Source: Butyrivibrio sp. YAB3001 (lineage in GTDB: Bacteria > Bacillota > Clostridia > Lachnospirales > Lachnospiraceae). From it: a stretch of DNA of 64,000 bases. A program made the translations under genes and the position numbers. Location of the stretch: NCBI RefSeq assembly GCF_900112195.1, contig NZ_FOKR01000015.1, positions 1 to 64,000 on the forward strand. Reading direction: 5' to 3'. Below the pieces are notes generated by a model. The model had not been told where the DNA came from and made no database searches. It was given only the letters and a program-made list of their open reading frames with translations. Each line of letters starts with the position of its first letter. Position 1 is the stretch's first letter. Of this stretch, positions 31,139 to 39,936 are shown in pieces.

Positions 31139-31864
31139 ATGAATAATTACTACAGGACCATTTTGATCAACTTGCACAGGATTATTTATTATGTTATTAA
31201 GGCAAGAATATGGATGAAGGACATTGACAAACACCCGGAGGAAGAACGCTACAATATTGCCAGGGAAATGGTAGACAAAATGAATAAGTCTGCCGGATAT
31301 AAGACAATTGCATACGGACTAGAAAATCTTCCCAAAGAAGGCGGATATATGTTATATCCAAATCACCAGGGAAAATATGATGTTCCGGGAATCATGGCAA
31401 CACATGAAAAGCCTCTTTCGTTTGTTATGGATGAAAAGAGGTCACATATAATTCTTGTGAATGAATTTTTGGAACTGGTTCAGGGTAAGAGACTTGAGAT
31501 GGATAATCCAAGGCAGACTGTTCGAGTTTTCCAGGAAATGGCGGAAGAATTAAAGCAGGGGAGAAAGTATATTCTTTTCCCTGAGGGTGGATATAAAGAG
31601 AATAATCAAAATGTAATTGAAGCTTTTAAGCCGGGCAGTTTTAAACTTGCACAGATGTCAAAAGTTCCGATTGTACCGGTTGCTCTTGTGGACTCCTATA
31701 AAGTTTATAATAGTGACCATGTTGGTCCGGTTACTACGTATGTTTATTATTTGAAACCAATTCCTTATGAAGAGATTAAAGGTATGAAGACCAGAGAAAT
31801 TGCAACTATGGTTGAGAATATCATAAGGGAAAAGGTTGAAGAACATTTGAAAACTTATGAATAA
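31139..31864 (+). CDS. 1-acyl-glycerol-3-phosphate acyltransferase (PlsC-like)
   Basis: 241 residues from the ATG at 31139 (GAGG just ahead); the ATG at 31109 is an alternative adding 10 residues. Motif I NHQGKYD at about residue 80, motif III FPEGGYKEN near 142, motif IV IVPVALVDS. An N-terminal hydrophobic/basic helix (TILINLHRIIYYVIKARIWM) anchors it to the membrane. It transfers an acyl chain to lysophosphatidate in phospholipid synthesis. Located 61 bases after the exonuclease gene. Confidence 0.88.
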   Translation: MNNYYRTILINLHRIIYYVIKARIWMKDIDKHPEEERYNIAREMVDKMNKSAGYKTIAYGLENLPKEGGYMLYPNHQGKYDVPGIMATHEKPLSFVMDEKRSHIILVNEFLELVQGKRLEMDNPRQTVRVFQEMAEELKQGRKYILFPEGGYKENNQNVIEAFKPGSFKLAQMSKVPIVPVALVDSYKVYNSDHVGPVTTYVYYLKPIPYEEIKGMKTREIATMVENIIREKVEEHLKTYE

Positions 31865-31898
31865 CTATATGGGTTTACAGACGTTGTTGTTCAGACAG

Positions 31899-31939
31899 AA
31901 ATGCGCACTTTGCTGCGCATTTCGTGAGAAAATGATTCA
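31899..31939 (+). repeat. Hairpin plus conserved CGTGAGAA repeat, copy 3
   Basis: AAATGCGCA (31899-31907) pairs with TGCGCATTT (31914-31922), then CGTGAGAAAATGATTCA. Same flank as 3566-3583 and similar to 2141-2155. Lies between the convergent PlsC and kinase genes and may serve as a two-way mRNA end. Confidence 0.55.
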
Positions 31940-31940
31940 C

Positions 31941-33191
31941 TTACATGCAGGTCATTACAGCTTTCACTGTAAAGATATTGTTTTCACTTGAAAAACTTGC
32001 AACCCCATTATATTTTTTGGCAATATCCTTTATCTGTTGCGTGCCTATGCCACTTTGGATTTCTTTGGTACTTACAGGCAGACCTGCTTCATTAAAATCA
32101 GGCTCATCCATGCAAGTGTTCTTTGTGAGCATCTTAAGTTTTTTTCCATCATAACTAATATCCATCTGAATGAATCTTTTATCTGTTTCAACTTTCAACT
32201 GTGATTCCAGAGCATTCTCCAAAGCGTTTGCAACAATACTGGTCAGTTCAGGCGCTTCTATAGGAATCTGTTCCGGAATATTTGCTTTGGCGCGGAGCTT
32301 AAAGCCAAGTTTCTGACATCTCGAAGCATATATGGTCAGCAGTTCATTTACAATCCTGTTCTCACAAAAAGAAACTACAGTCACCTGCTCAAGCATTGAA
32401 TCAAATTCGTGTAGATATTCTGATGCTTTTGCGTATTCTTTGTTCTGAATGAATCCGGCAAGAACTCTGTTAAAATGCCGAATGTCATGTTTATATTTTC
32501 TTATGGTCATCTCATTACTTTCATAAATTGCAAGCTGTTCGGAAAGGCGTTTTGTGCGTTCCTGCTGGTAAAGAGCAAGCTTTTCATCGGCTATTTTTTT
32601 ATCGATCTGGTAGGATGTCAGTTCATATTCCATGATCGCTGCAGCAAACATCACAACCACATAAATGATAGGAAACCAGTCAATCATATTCTGACCGTAG
32701 GGCTGCAGATAGTGTATGAAAGGCGTATCAAATAATAAAAGACTTAAGAATAGACCATTCAGAGCGCTTATTGAGCCGTAAATAACACCACCTAAATAAT
32801 TGGTGATAAACGGAAGAATCAGAATAAAGAGCCAGTAGGCGTCCATTCCAATGGTCCAGTCAACCTCCATGATGAAGTGGAAGAATAAAATTGCGCAGGT
32901 GCCAAAGGAACCAAGGATACAAAGATAGGTGTGCCGTTTTGTCTTTTGGATAAGAAAACATAAGCAGGCAAAAAACAGGGCAATGCTTATGTTGGTGACT
33001 TTGCCGTGCATATAGGTTTTAGATGTGAGAAAAGTTGCAATCACACAATAGAGTATGAATCCGGATAGAAGGATTATCGTAGTTCTGCACTTTTGATTTT
33101 TGACATCTGCAGTGTTTTCGAACTGGAGCAATTGAAGCAGATTGAATCTGTATTTTTTTCTGAAATCAATAAGAGAAAATTTGATAAACAT
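31941..33191 (-). CDS. AgrC/HPK10-type sensor histidine kinase
   Basis: 416 residues; AGAAGG 8 bases before the ATG. Six to seven membrane helices in residues about 35-200, a coiled linker, then YKHDIRHFNRV with the phospho-acceptor His at about 240. The GHKL ATPase end has NALENALESQL (N box) and SGIGTQQIKDIAKKY (G box). Such kinases usually sense peptides and pair with LytTR-type regulators; no such regulator lies next to it, so it is an orphan here. A small peptide gene at 33699-33866 lies close by on the same strand. Confidence 0.88.
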   Translation of the reverse strand: MFIKFSLIDFRKKYRFNLLQLLQFENTADVKNQKCRTTIILLSGFILYCVIATFLTSKTYMHGKVTNISIALFFACLCFLIQKTKRHTYLCILGSFGTCAILFFHFIMEVDWTIGMDAYWLFILILPFITNYLGGVIYGSISALNGLFLSLLLFDTPFIHYLQPYGQNMIDWFPIIYVVVMFAAAIMEYELTSYQIDKKIADEKLALYQQERTKRLSEQLAIYESNEMTIRKYKHDIRHFNRVLAGFIQNKEYAKASEYLHEFDSMLEQVTVVSFCENRIVNELLTIYASRCQKLGFKLRAKANIPEQIPIEAPELTSIVANALENALESQLKVETDKRFIQMDISYDGKKLKMLTKNTCMDEPDFNEAGLPVSTKEIQSGIGTQQIKDIAKKYNGVASFSSENNIFTVKAVMTCM

Positions 33192-33342
33192 ATAAAAGAC
33201 CTTCTGGTTGACTTGATATTAATGAAACTGGCATAGGTACGTTTTTTCGTGATATAATCAAGGTAATAAAACATATAAATAATAATTAGCTATGATCTTA
33301 TGGATAATTATATCACGATAAACCGCATTGTATGGAGGTTAT

Positions 33343-33600
33343 ATGAACAAACTGCTATTGATATATTCAGCTGTTATCTTTATAGCAGGAGTTATTCTTT
33401 TTACTGTTTCCAGATTAAAAAAGGATGCTGCCACTAAGAAGACTGTGATAACTGTAGAGACAGAAGAAATAGGAACTGCGGAAGATGGAGACCAGGAGAA
33501 CCTTTCTGAAAATAAAGAGTTTAGCAAGTGGCTTATGGTCTTTTCAATATTATTGGTGATAATGGCTGCAGCGTGCCTGATCTTAAGTTTTAAGAAATGA
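33343..33600 (+). CDS. Small membrane protein, two helices
   Basis: 85 residues from the ATG at 33343 (GGAGG 4 bases before); the TTG at 33328 precedes the site. Helix 1 LLLIYSAVIFIAGVILFTV, a charged acidic loop (ETEEIGTAEDGDQENL), helix 2 WLMVFSILLVIMAAACLIL and a basic end. Both ends probably face the cytoplasm. No known family recognised. Sits between the kinase and the small peptide gene, which is suggestive but not proof of a link. Confidence 0.7.
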   Translation: MNKLLLIYSAVIFIAGVILFTVSRLKKDAATKKTVITVETEEIGTAEDGDQENLSENKEFSKWLMVFSILLVIMAAACLILSFKK

Positions 33601-33626
33601 ATACCTAGCCAAGTGTTCTACACAAA

Positions 33627-33659
33627 AGTCGTCCTGGAATATAGGATTCCAAGACGACT
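33627..33659. terminator. Bidirectional terminator
   Basis: AGTCGTC-TGGAAT pairs with ATTCCA-GACGACT, one mismatch, 5-base loop, between the membrane protein gene (+) and the small peptide gene (-). Confidence 0.65.
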
Positions 33660-33698
33660 GTGATTTAATTAGGGGAGAAAAAGTTTTTTATTTAGTTG

Positions 33699-33866
33699 TT
33701 ATTTCCAATTTTTGAGTCCTGCATATGCGTATCCGGATAAATCAACGCCACAATCAATACTACTAAGTGTTTGAAGGCTGGGCTTAAACTCGCCAACCCG
33801 GATAACCGGCAGATCAGGCACCTTGACACGTTTTTTTGGGTGAACACTATCTTTCTTTGTAATCAT
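33699..33866 (-). CDS. Short peptide gene, 55 residues
   Basis: ATG with AGGAGGTGG 8 bases upstream; own promoter TTCTCA-17-TATAAT (33955-33983, minus strand) and terminator. The N-terminal half is basic (KKDSVHPKKRVKVPDLP), the C-terminal half small and polar with one Cys (LSSIDCGVDLSGYAYAGL, then KNWK). That leader-core pattern recalls ribosomally made signalling or modified peptides, but no modification enzyme is adjacent and no family is recognised. The nearby peptide-type kinase makes a signal role worth testing. Confidence 0.55.
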   Translation of the reverse strand: MITKKDSVHPKKRVKVPDLPVIRVGEFKPSLQTLSSIDCGVDLSGYAYAGLKNWK

Positions 33867-33954
33867 ACAGGCCACCTCCTGGAGCTCTCACGGATGAACT
33901 CAAGTTGTGTCGGGTACTTCGAGAGCGAAACTGTTTTTGTTTTGTTCTAACTAC

Positions 33955-33983
33955 ATTATAAATGACTGACAATTTAATGAGAA
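33955..33983 (-). promoter_or_regulatory. Promoter of the short peptide gene
   Basis: On the minus strand TTCTCA, 17 bases, TATAAT. The 5' leader of about 85 bases can form a GCTCTC/GAGAGC hairpin just before the ribosome binding site. Confidence 0.5.
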
Positions 33984-34023
33984 GTCCCAAAACTCATTAA
34001 TTTTGCCCATTTTGAAATAAACA

Positions 34024-34053
34024 TTCACACTTTTTGCAAAAAAGAGTTATAAT
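34024..34053 (+). promoter_or_regulatory. Promoter of the DUF6465-like gene
   Basis: TTCACA (34024-34029), 18-base spacer, TATAAT (34048-34053), 35 bases before the ATG. Confidence 0.6.
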
Positions 34054-34087
34054 ATATCCAAATATTTTTTTGAGAGGGAGGAATAAG

Positions 34088-34285
34088 ATGGCTACAGCAA
34101 AAGTTAACGCTAAGATCGAGCTTCAGTTCGGTGACAAGGCTATTAACGAAGAGCAGCTTATTTCTATGGCTAAAAATGCATATGGTAAAAAGGATATTAA
34201 GAACCTTGATATCTATGTTAAGCCAGAGGAAAGCAAGGCTTATTATGTAGTTAATAATGACATCACCGGCAATTTTGATCTTTGA
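34088..34285 (+). CDS. DUF6465-like small protein
   Basis: 65 residues from the ATG at 34088 (GGGAGG upstream); the frame extending back to 34034 crosses the promoter. The protein is a compact alpha/beta domain: AKVNAKIELQFGDKAIN, EEQLISMAKNAYGKK, LDIYVKPEESKAYYVVN. I recall this as DUF6465, widespread in Lachnospiraceae, function unknown. It has its own promoter and terminator, so it is a single-gene unit. Confidence 0.8.
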   Translation: MATAKVNAKIELQFGDKAINEEQLISMAKNAYGKKDIKNLDIYVKPEESKAYYVVNNDITGNFDL

Positions 34286-34314
34286 TGGAAAGATACCGAA
34301 ATAATTAAAGGTAC

Positions 34315-34376
34315 AAAAAGAGGAGTTTTTCGTGGCTTCATATTTATGGAGCGTTATGCAAAGACTCCTCTTTTTC
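34315..34376 (+). terminator. Terminator with long loop
   Basis: AAAAAGAGGAGT (34315-34326) pairs perfectly with ACTCCTCTTTTT (34364-34375); the loop is 37 bases. Confidence 0.7.
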
Positions 34377-34521
34377 TGCTATTTGGCAAAAAGATAACTA
34401 AAAGGTGACGAGTTTTGATGATAAAATGTTTTTTTGTACATTTTGTGATATAATACACATGCATTTTAGGGGGAATACTCTGCAGAATGCACCATTATTG
34501 GTCTAGTGAGAGGTTTAAGCA

Positions 34522-35724
34522 ATGGAAAAAGAAAAACTTGCGATTCATGGAGGTACTCCGGTCAGAGAAAATAAGATTTTCTATGGTCGCCAGTGGATAG
34601 ATGATGATGATGTCAAAGCTGTGACAGATGTTTTAAAAGGGGACTATCTTACATGTGGTCCTACTGTTACTCTTTTGGAGAAAAGAATATGTGAAGTTAC
34701 CGGAGCTAAATATGCAGTAAGTGTCAGCAATGGTACAGCAGCATTACATTGTGCGTGTATTGCAGCCGGAATCGGCGAGGGAGATGAAGTAATAACTACT
34801 CCACTAACTTTTGCAGCTTCTGCCAATTGTGCTGTGTATGTTGGAGCAAAGCCTGTTTTTGCTGATGTTAATCCGGATACTTATAATATAGATCCTGACA
34901 GCATAGAGGCTCATATTACAGAAAAGACCAAGGCAGTTGTTGCTGTTGATTATACAGGTCAGGCTGTTGAACATGACAGAATAAGAGAAATATGTGATAA
35001 ACATGGACTTATTCTTATTATTGATGCTGCTCATGCAATAGGGACTAGGTACAATGGCAGACCTGAGGGTTCAATCGGGGATATGACATGCTTTAGTTTT
35101 CATCCTGTTAAGACTGTTACATCGGGTGAGGGCGGCGCGATCACTACTAATGATCCTGAGCTTTATAAAAAGCTTCATCTGGCATCCCAGCATGGAATTG
35201 TAAGGGAACCTTCGGAGTTTTACTTTGGAGAGGGTCAGGGAAGCTGGTATTATGAAATGCAGACACTTGGATACAATTACAGACTTACTGATGTTCAGGC
35301 AGCTCTTTTAATAAGTCAGCTTTCAAAACTTGATAAGTTTTCGACTAGAAGGAAAGAAATTGTAAATAAATACAATCAGGCATTTAATGATATTCCTGAG
35401 ATAATTGTGCAAAAAGAGATTCCGGAATCTGATACAACCAGACATTTGTACATAATTCAGCTTAATCTTGATAAATTAAGCTGCAATAGAAAAGAATTCT
35501 TTGATGCAATGGCAGCTGAAAATGTTCAGTGTCAGGTACATTATGTACCGGTGTATTATTTTCCTTTTTATGAAAAAAAGGGCTATCATAGAGGACTGTG
35601 TCCGGTAGCCGAGAAGATATATGAAGGAATAATGAGCATTCCTCTTTATCCGCTTATGTCAGACAAGGATGTGGAAGATGTTATAACTGCTGTGAAGAAG
35701 GTAGTAAACTGGTATAAAAAGTAA
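34522..35724 (+). CDS. pseC: UDP-4-amino-4,6-dideoxy-N-acetyl-beta-L-altrosamine transaminase-like (PseC)
   Basis: 400 residues, DegT/DnrJ fold type I aminotransferase. Active-site Lys in SFHPVKTVTSGEGGAI (about residue 196), cofactor-binding VSVSNGTAALHCA and IIDAAHAIGTRY. The overall layout matches PseC, the second step of pseudaminic acid synthesis, and the next gene is a PseB-type dehydratase, which is the first step. Pseudaminic acid decorates flagellins or surface glycans. Later genes (pseH, pseG, pseI, pseF) are not in the window. ATG behind GAGAGG. Confidence 0.82.
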   Translation: MEKEKLAIHGGTPVRENKIFYGRQWIDDDDVKAVTDVLKGDYLTCGPTVTLLEKRICEVTGAKYAVSVSNGTAALHCACIAAGIGEGDEVITTPLTFAASANCAVYVGAKPVFADVNPDTYNIDPDSIEAHITEKTKAVVAVDYTGQAVEHDRIREICDKHGLILIIDAAHAIGTRYNGRPEGSIGDMTCFSFHPVKTVTSGEGGAITTNDPELYKKLHLASQHGIVREPSEFYFGEGQGSWYYEMQTLGYNYRLTDVQAALLISQLSKLDKFSTRRKEIVNKYNQAFNDIPEIIVQKEIPESDTTRHLYIIQLNLDKLSCNRKEFFDAMAAENVQCQVHYVPVYYFPFYEKKGYHRGLCPVAEKIYEGIMSIPLYPLMSDKDVEDVITAVKKVVNWYKK

Positions 35725-35833
35725 TCAGTTACTTTTGATCATAGAATTAGGCTGAAGCGAATTGCCAATACATGGGAGTAGGATAAAGAAATTAAGATTA
35801 ACGTTATAATAATTATTTAGCAAGGAGTAAGAA

Positions 35834-36844
35834 ATGAATAGTTCGGTAATAGATAACAAGACGATTTTGGTAACAGGCGGTACAGGTTCTTTTGGCCACT
35901 GTTTTACAGAGTATATTCTCAAAAATTATAACCCTAAAAAAATAATCATTTATTCAAGAGATGAATTTAAACAGTTCACAATGTCAAATGAGAAAATATA
36001 CAGAGATCATGCGAAGCAGATGCGCTTTTTCATCGGCGATGTAAGAGATGAGGCAAGACTTGAAAGAGCATGTGAAAATGTTGATTATATAGTTCATGCG
36101 GCAGCTCTTAAGCAGGTTCCGGCTTGCGAATATAACCCTGATGAAGCTATAAAGACAAACATTAACGGCGCGCAGAATGTCATCAATGCAGCGTTAAAGA
36201 CTGGCGTTAAGAGAGTTGTAGCACTTTCTACTGATAAAGCAGTTGATCCTGTAAATCTTTACGGAGCAACCAAGATGGTTTCTGATAAGTTGTTTATCGC
36301 TGCAAATGCTTATTCCGGAACAAAGGACATTAATTTCTCAATTGTTCGATATGGAAATGTGGCAGGCAGCAGAGGTTCAATCATTCCTTTATTTAAGTCT
36401 ATAGTTGAAAAGGGAGAAAAAGAACTTCCTATAACAGATTATCGCATGAATCGTTTCTGGATCAGCCTTCCCGAAGGTGTTGAGCTTGTTCTGAAGGCAC
36501 TTGCAGAGGCTAAAGGTGGAGAGACATTTATTAGTAAGATTCCTTCATTTAATGTCAAGGATCTTGCAGAGGCTATGTATCCCGGAATTGCAACAAGAGA
36601 AGTTGGAATCAGACCTGGTGAGAAGCTTGACGAAATAATGGTAACAAAGGAAGATGCCCCATTTACTTATGAGTATGACAAGCACTTCATTGTTTATCCG
36701 CAAGTTTCTTTTGCTCATGAAATCGTGCCTGCAGAGGGTGGGAAAAAGGTTCCTGAAGGATTCTATTATAGCTCAGGAAATAATACAGAGTGGATGTCCG
36801 TAGAAGAGATTAAGAGAAGACTTCCTGAGGCTGTAGATCACTAA
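35834..36844 (+). CDS. pseB: UDP-GlcNAc 4,6-dehydratase (inverting), PseB-like
   Basis: 336 residues; AAGGAG 7 bases before the ATG. Rossmann Gly motif LVTGGTGSFGHCFTEYIL at residues 11-28 and the SDR active site with VALSTDKAVDPVNLYGATKM, where the K of the STDKA/ATK block lines up with the dehydratase family. HAAALKQVPACEYNP is typical of PseB/FlaA1. Makes UDP-4-keto-6-deoxy-L-altrosamine precursor for PseC. A strong terminator follows, so the two genes form a short operon in reversed pathway order. Confidence 0.88.
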   Translation: MNSSVIDNKTILVTGGTGSFGHCFTEYILKNYNPKKIIIYSRDEFKQFTMSNEKIYRDHAKQMRFFIGDVRDEARLERACENVDYIVHAAALKQVPACEYNPDEAIKTNINGAQNVINAALKTGVKRVVALSTDKAVDPVNLYGATKMVSDKLFIAANAYSGTKDINFSIVRYGNVAGSRGSIIPLFKSIVEKGEKELPITDYRMNRFWISLPEGVELVLKALAEAKGGETFISKIPSFNVKDLAEAMYPGIATREVGIRPGEKLDEIMVTKEDAPFTYEYDKHFIVYPQVSFAHEIVPAEGGKKVPEGFYYSSGNNTEWMSVEEIKRRLPEAVDH

Positions 36845-36863
36845 GTTCAATGAAATAATTACG

Positions 36864-36900
36864 ACTGCTAAGAATAATACAGGTTCTTAGCAGTTTTTTA
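36864..36900 (+). terminator. Terminator of the pse operon
   Basis: ACTGCTAAGAA (36864-36874) pairs perfectly with TTCTTAGCAGT (36884-36894), then TTTTTT. Confidence 0.85.
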
Positions 36901-37037
36901 TGTATAAATATTTAAGAATTGCGCCCTCTTTTATTTTATTGATAGATGGAATAAAATATTATTAACTACACGTTATTGCGGATATATGACATTATAATGA
37001 CGTATATTCCAGATGTTCAGAAAGGAGATTTGATAAC

Positions 37038-37655
37038 ATGTTTGAGCAGGTAAAACTTGGCTATGACGTTAATGGTCTTGAGCCGCACATTGATCAGCTC
37101 ACAATTGAAACACATTATGGTAAGCATCATGCTGCTTACACTAAAATGTTCAATGAATTAGCTGAAAAAGCAGGCGTTGCGGATAAGACACCGGAAGAAA
37201 TATTGGCAGGCCTTGATTCAATTACTGATGAAGCATTGAAAAAAGGATTAAGAAACCAGGGCGGCGGCTATTATAATCACAATCTCTACTTTGAATCATT
37301 TTCACCAAATCCTGCAAAGGCTCCTACTGGAAAACTGGCTGAGGCAGTGGAAAAGACATTTGGAAGCGTTGATGCGCTTATTGAGCAGCTTTCAAAGGCT
37401 GCGATCGGACAGTTTGGATCTGGCTGGTCATTCTTGTCGGTTGATAAAGAAGGAAATCTTTTTGTTACAGCTTCACCTAACCAGGACAATCCAATAAGTG
37501 AAGGAACAGGCAGGACACCAATCCTTGCTTTGGATGTTTGGGAGCATGCTTATTATCTTAAGTATAAGAACCTAAGAGCTGATTATGTAAAAGCTTTCTG
37601 GGAAGTTCTGGACTGGAAGATTGTTTCTGAAAAATATGACAAGATTGTAGGATAA
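37038..37655 (+). CDS. sodA: Superoxide dismutase (Fe/Mn type)
   Basis: 205 residues; AAAGGAG upstream. The metal ligands sit in THYGKHHAAY (His), GYYNHNLYFESF (His), and LDVWEHAYYLKYKN (Asp and His). GQFGSGWSFLSV is the usual Fe/Mn block. It removes superoxide in an otherwise anaerobic cell. The rubredoxin gene follows after 102 bases and a rubrerythrin gene after another 253, forming a local oxygen-defence group. No clear way to say Fe or Mn from sequence alone. Confidence 0.93.
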   Translation: MFEQVKLGYDVNGLEPHIDQLTIETHYGKHHAAYTKMFNELAEKAGVADKTPEEILAGLDSITDEALKKGLRNQGGGYYNHNLYFESFSPNPAKAPTGKLAEAVEKTFGSVDALIEQLSKAAIGQFGSGWSFLSVDKEGNLFVTASPNQDNPISEGTGRTPILALDVWEHAYYLKYKNLRADYVKAFWEVLDWKIVSEKYDKIVG

Positions 37656-37757
37656 GTTGAAGTTAATAAAGACTAATTCAAACTATCTAAACTGAAGACC
37701 AAATAATTAAAAAGGGCATGTATCTGACACTACCCGAATACAGATGGAGGTAAAGCT

Positions 37758-37916
37758 ATGAAGTACGTATGTAATACTTGCGGTTATATTTATGATGAGG
37801 CAGCAGGCGATCCGGATAACGGAATCGCTCCTGGAACAAAATGGGATGAGCTTCCTGATGATTTTGTTTGCCCGCTTTGCGGAGTTGGCAAAGATGATTT
37901 CAAGGCAGAAGCATAA
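37758..37916 (+). CDS. Rubredoxin
   Basis: 52 residues; TGGAGG 6 bases before the ATG. Two CxxC knuckles, CNTCGY and [11 protein letters not shown], bind a single iron, with the standard [15 protein letters not shown] region in between. Transfers electrons to oxygen-detoxifying enzymes such as rubrerythrin and superoxide reductase. Complete, and too short for many gene callers' cut-offs. Confidence 0.95.
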   Translation: MKYVCNTCGYIYDEAAGDPDNGIAPGTKWDELPDDFVCPLCGVGKDDFKAEA

Positions 37917-37942
37917 GAGACATATTAAGAATTAAAAAAAGG

Positions 37943-37978
37943 GAAATCTTAGCAATAGATGTAAGATTTCTCTTTTTT
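37943..37978 (+). terminator. Terminator behind rubredoxin
   Basis: GAAATCTTA pairs with TAAGATTTC (37943-37951 with 37962-37970), followed by TCTTTTTT. Confidence 0.78.
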
Positions 37979-38169
37979 GCAAAAAATATTAAATGGAAGT
38001 TTTATATGCTTGTTTATATGGAAATAAGACACGCCAACGTGATAAAATGAAAGCTGACAGTTGTAAGTGGTGGCGTAATGTCTGACACATATTCAATCCA
38101 GTTACTTGATACATGATTAATTGAAATTGATTTGAACAAGACAATGCACTGAATGACAGGAGGTTTATT

Positions 38170-38733
38170 ATGGCAGAGAACAAGTGGAGATGCAGGGCTG
38201 AAGACTTAAAGGGAACAGAGACAGAAAAGAATCTCATGGCTGCTTTTGCTGGAGAATCAGAGGCGAGGAATAAATACACATTTTTTGCTTCTAAGGCAAA
38301 GAAAGAGGGCTATGTTCAGATTTCCAATATATTTGCTGAAACGGCAGCTAATGAGAAAGAGCATGCGGAAATCTGGTATAAGATACTACAGGGAATTGGA
38401 AGTACTGTGGATTGCCTGAAAGAAGCTGCAGATGGCGAGGGGTATGAGTGGAAAGAAATGTATCCTTCATTTGCCAAAAAAGCAAAGGAAGAAGGTTTTG
38501 ACGAAATTGCCGAGCTTTTTGAAAGTGTTGCTGCCATTGAGAAAGAACATGAGGAAAGATACAGAAAGCTTCTTAAGAATGTTGAGGATAAGTTAGTCTT
38601 TTCTCGTGATGGAGAATGCATCTGGCAGTGCAGCAACTGTGGCCATATTGTGATTGGAAAAGAAGCCCCTGAGGTATGCCCGGTGTGCAATCATCCAAGG
38701 GATTACTTCCAGCTTAAGGCTGAGAATTACTAA
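38170..38733 (+). CDS. Rubrerythrin
   Basis: 187 residues; AGGAGG 7 bases before the ATG. Four-helix diiron domain with EAR-type ligands: [19 protein letters not shown] and [14 protein letters not shown] and [12 protein letters not shown]. The C-terminal rubredoxin domain has [10 protein letters not shown] and [11 protein letters not shown]. It reduces hydrogen peroxide with electrons from rubredoxin. Together with the superoxide dismutase and rubredoxin it makes a complete superoxide/peroxide route. Confidence 0.94.
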   Translation: MAENKWRCRAEDLKGTETEKNLMAAFAGESEARNKYTFFASKAKKEGYVQISNIFAETAANEKEHAEIWYKILQGIGSTVDCLKEAADGEGYEWKEMYPSFAKKAKEEGFDEIAELFESVAAIEKEHEERYRKLLKNVEDKLVFSRDGECIWQCSNCGHIVIGKEAPEVCPVCNHPRDYFQLKAENY

Positions 38734-38902
38734 TAACGAACAAAAGAAGGAAGTAGCAAGTGATTTTCTTACAAGTATGAGAACCAGATGTTTTATGAGG
38801 AATATGACGTAAGACTGGAGTACAGAATGGCACTTTGTGATAAGAAATGTTACATTGTGCGAGTATAATGAAAATTATATAGTTTCAAGGATGAGTGTTT
38901 TA

Positions 38903-39904
38903 ATGAAGAAGATAGTTATTGCTTTTTCAGATGTATTCGATGGTTTTGATGTAAAGAATAATCTGATATCTAATGTGTTAAAAGAAAAATATGAGGTAGA
39001 AATAGCAGATGCCTACAATGATGAAGATAAAGATAGGATAGGTTACCTATTTTATTCCGCATTTGGAACTAAATATTTGGATTTTGACTGTATAAGGATA
39101 TTCTTTACCGGAGAAAATCTTTTTCCGAACTTTAATTTATGTGATTACGCAATCGGCTTTGAGAACATGACTGTTGAGGACAGGTTTTTCAGACTACCGA
39201 TTTATCTGTGGGAGCTTTATAAAGAGGATTATGATCTTCTATCTTCGGACAGGATGATTCTTGCAGGTGAACGACCCGAGAAGAGAAAGTTTTGTGGAAT
39301 GGTAGTTTCAAACGATCTTTTTGCGGCGCCGAATCGAATTGATTTCTTTAAAGCACTATCTGAGTATAAAAGCGTAGCATCCGGAGGGCGCGCTTACAAT
39401 AATATAGGCGAGCCTGACGGTGTAAAGGATAAAAGAGCTTTTTTAAGCAATTATAAATTCAGTATAGCATTTGAGAACTCCAGCTATCCCGGGTATTGCA
39501 CGGAGAAGCTTATGCAGGCTTTTTCTGCAGGAAATGTCCCAATTTATTGGGGAGATGCGGAGGTTGGAAGTCAGTTCAATAAAGAAGCTTTTATTGATTG
39601 CACAGGGCTGACCATAGAGGAAGCAATCTCTAAGGTTAAAGAATATGATGAAAATGATGAACTCTATCTGAATATGCTTAGAGAAAAGCCTCTTGTTGAT
39701 GATGAATTAAGGGAGCATACAATACAAAAGTTTAGAGAGTGGCTATTTGTGATTATGGACGCTGATTACGAAAATGCCAGAAGAAAGCCCCTCCATGGGA
39801 AAATGACCGAGTACGAAAATCAGTACCGGAACAGAATCCGCAGAGAGGAAAAGCTTAAAAGTAACAAGCTTGTCAGCTTTGTTTGGGGAATTGTGAAAAA
39901 ATAA
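38903..39904 (+). CDS. Glycosyltransferase family 10, alpha-1,3/4-fucosyltransferase-like
   Basis: 334 residues from the ATG at 38903, with AAGGATGAG about 8 bases upstream; the reading frame extends back to 38837. Donor-site block KFSIAFENSSYPGYCTEKLM and FSAGNVPIYWGD is diagnostic of GT10. Transfers fucose or a related sugar to a glycan. No GDP-fucose synthesis genes are in the window. The sequence FGTKYLDFDCIRIFFTGENL also matches bacterial GT10. Converges with the minus-strand GT2 gene. Confidence 0.88.
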   Translation: MKKIVIAFSDVFDGFDVKNNLISNVLKEKYEVEIADAYNDEDKDRIGYLFYSAFGTKYLDFDCIRIFFTGENLFPNFNLCDYAIGFENMTVEDRFFRLPIYLWELYKEDYDLLSSDRMILAGERPEKRKFCGMVVSNDLFAAPNRIDFFKALSEYKSVASGGRAYNNIGEPDGVKDKRAFLSNYKFSIAFENSSYPGYCTEKLMQAFSAGNVPIYWGDAEVGSQFNKEAFIDCTGLTIEEAISKVKEYDENDELYLNMLREKPLVDDELREHTIQKFREWLFVIMDADYENARRKPLHGKMTEYENQYRNRIRREEKLKSNKLVSFVWGIVKK

Positions 39905-39936
39905 GTTGGCAATTGCGGGCTTTAATGCAAACTTTT

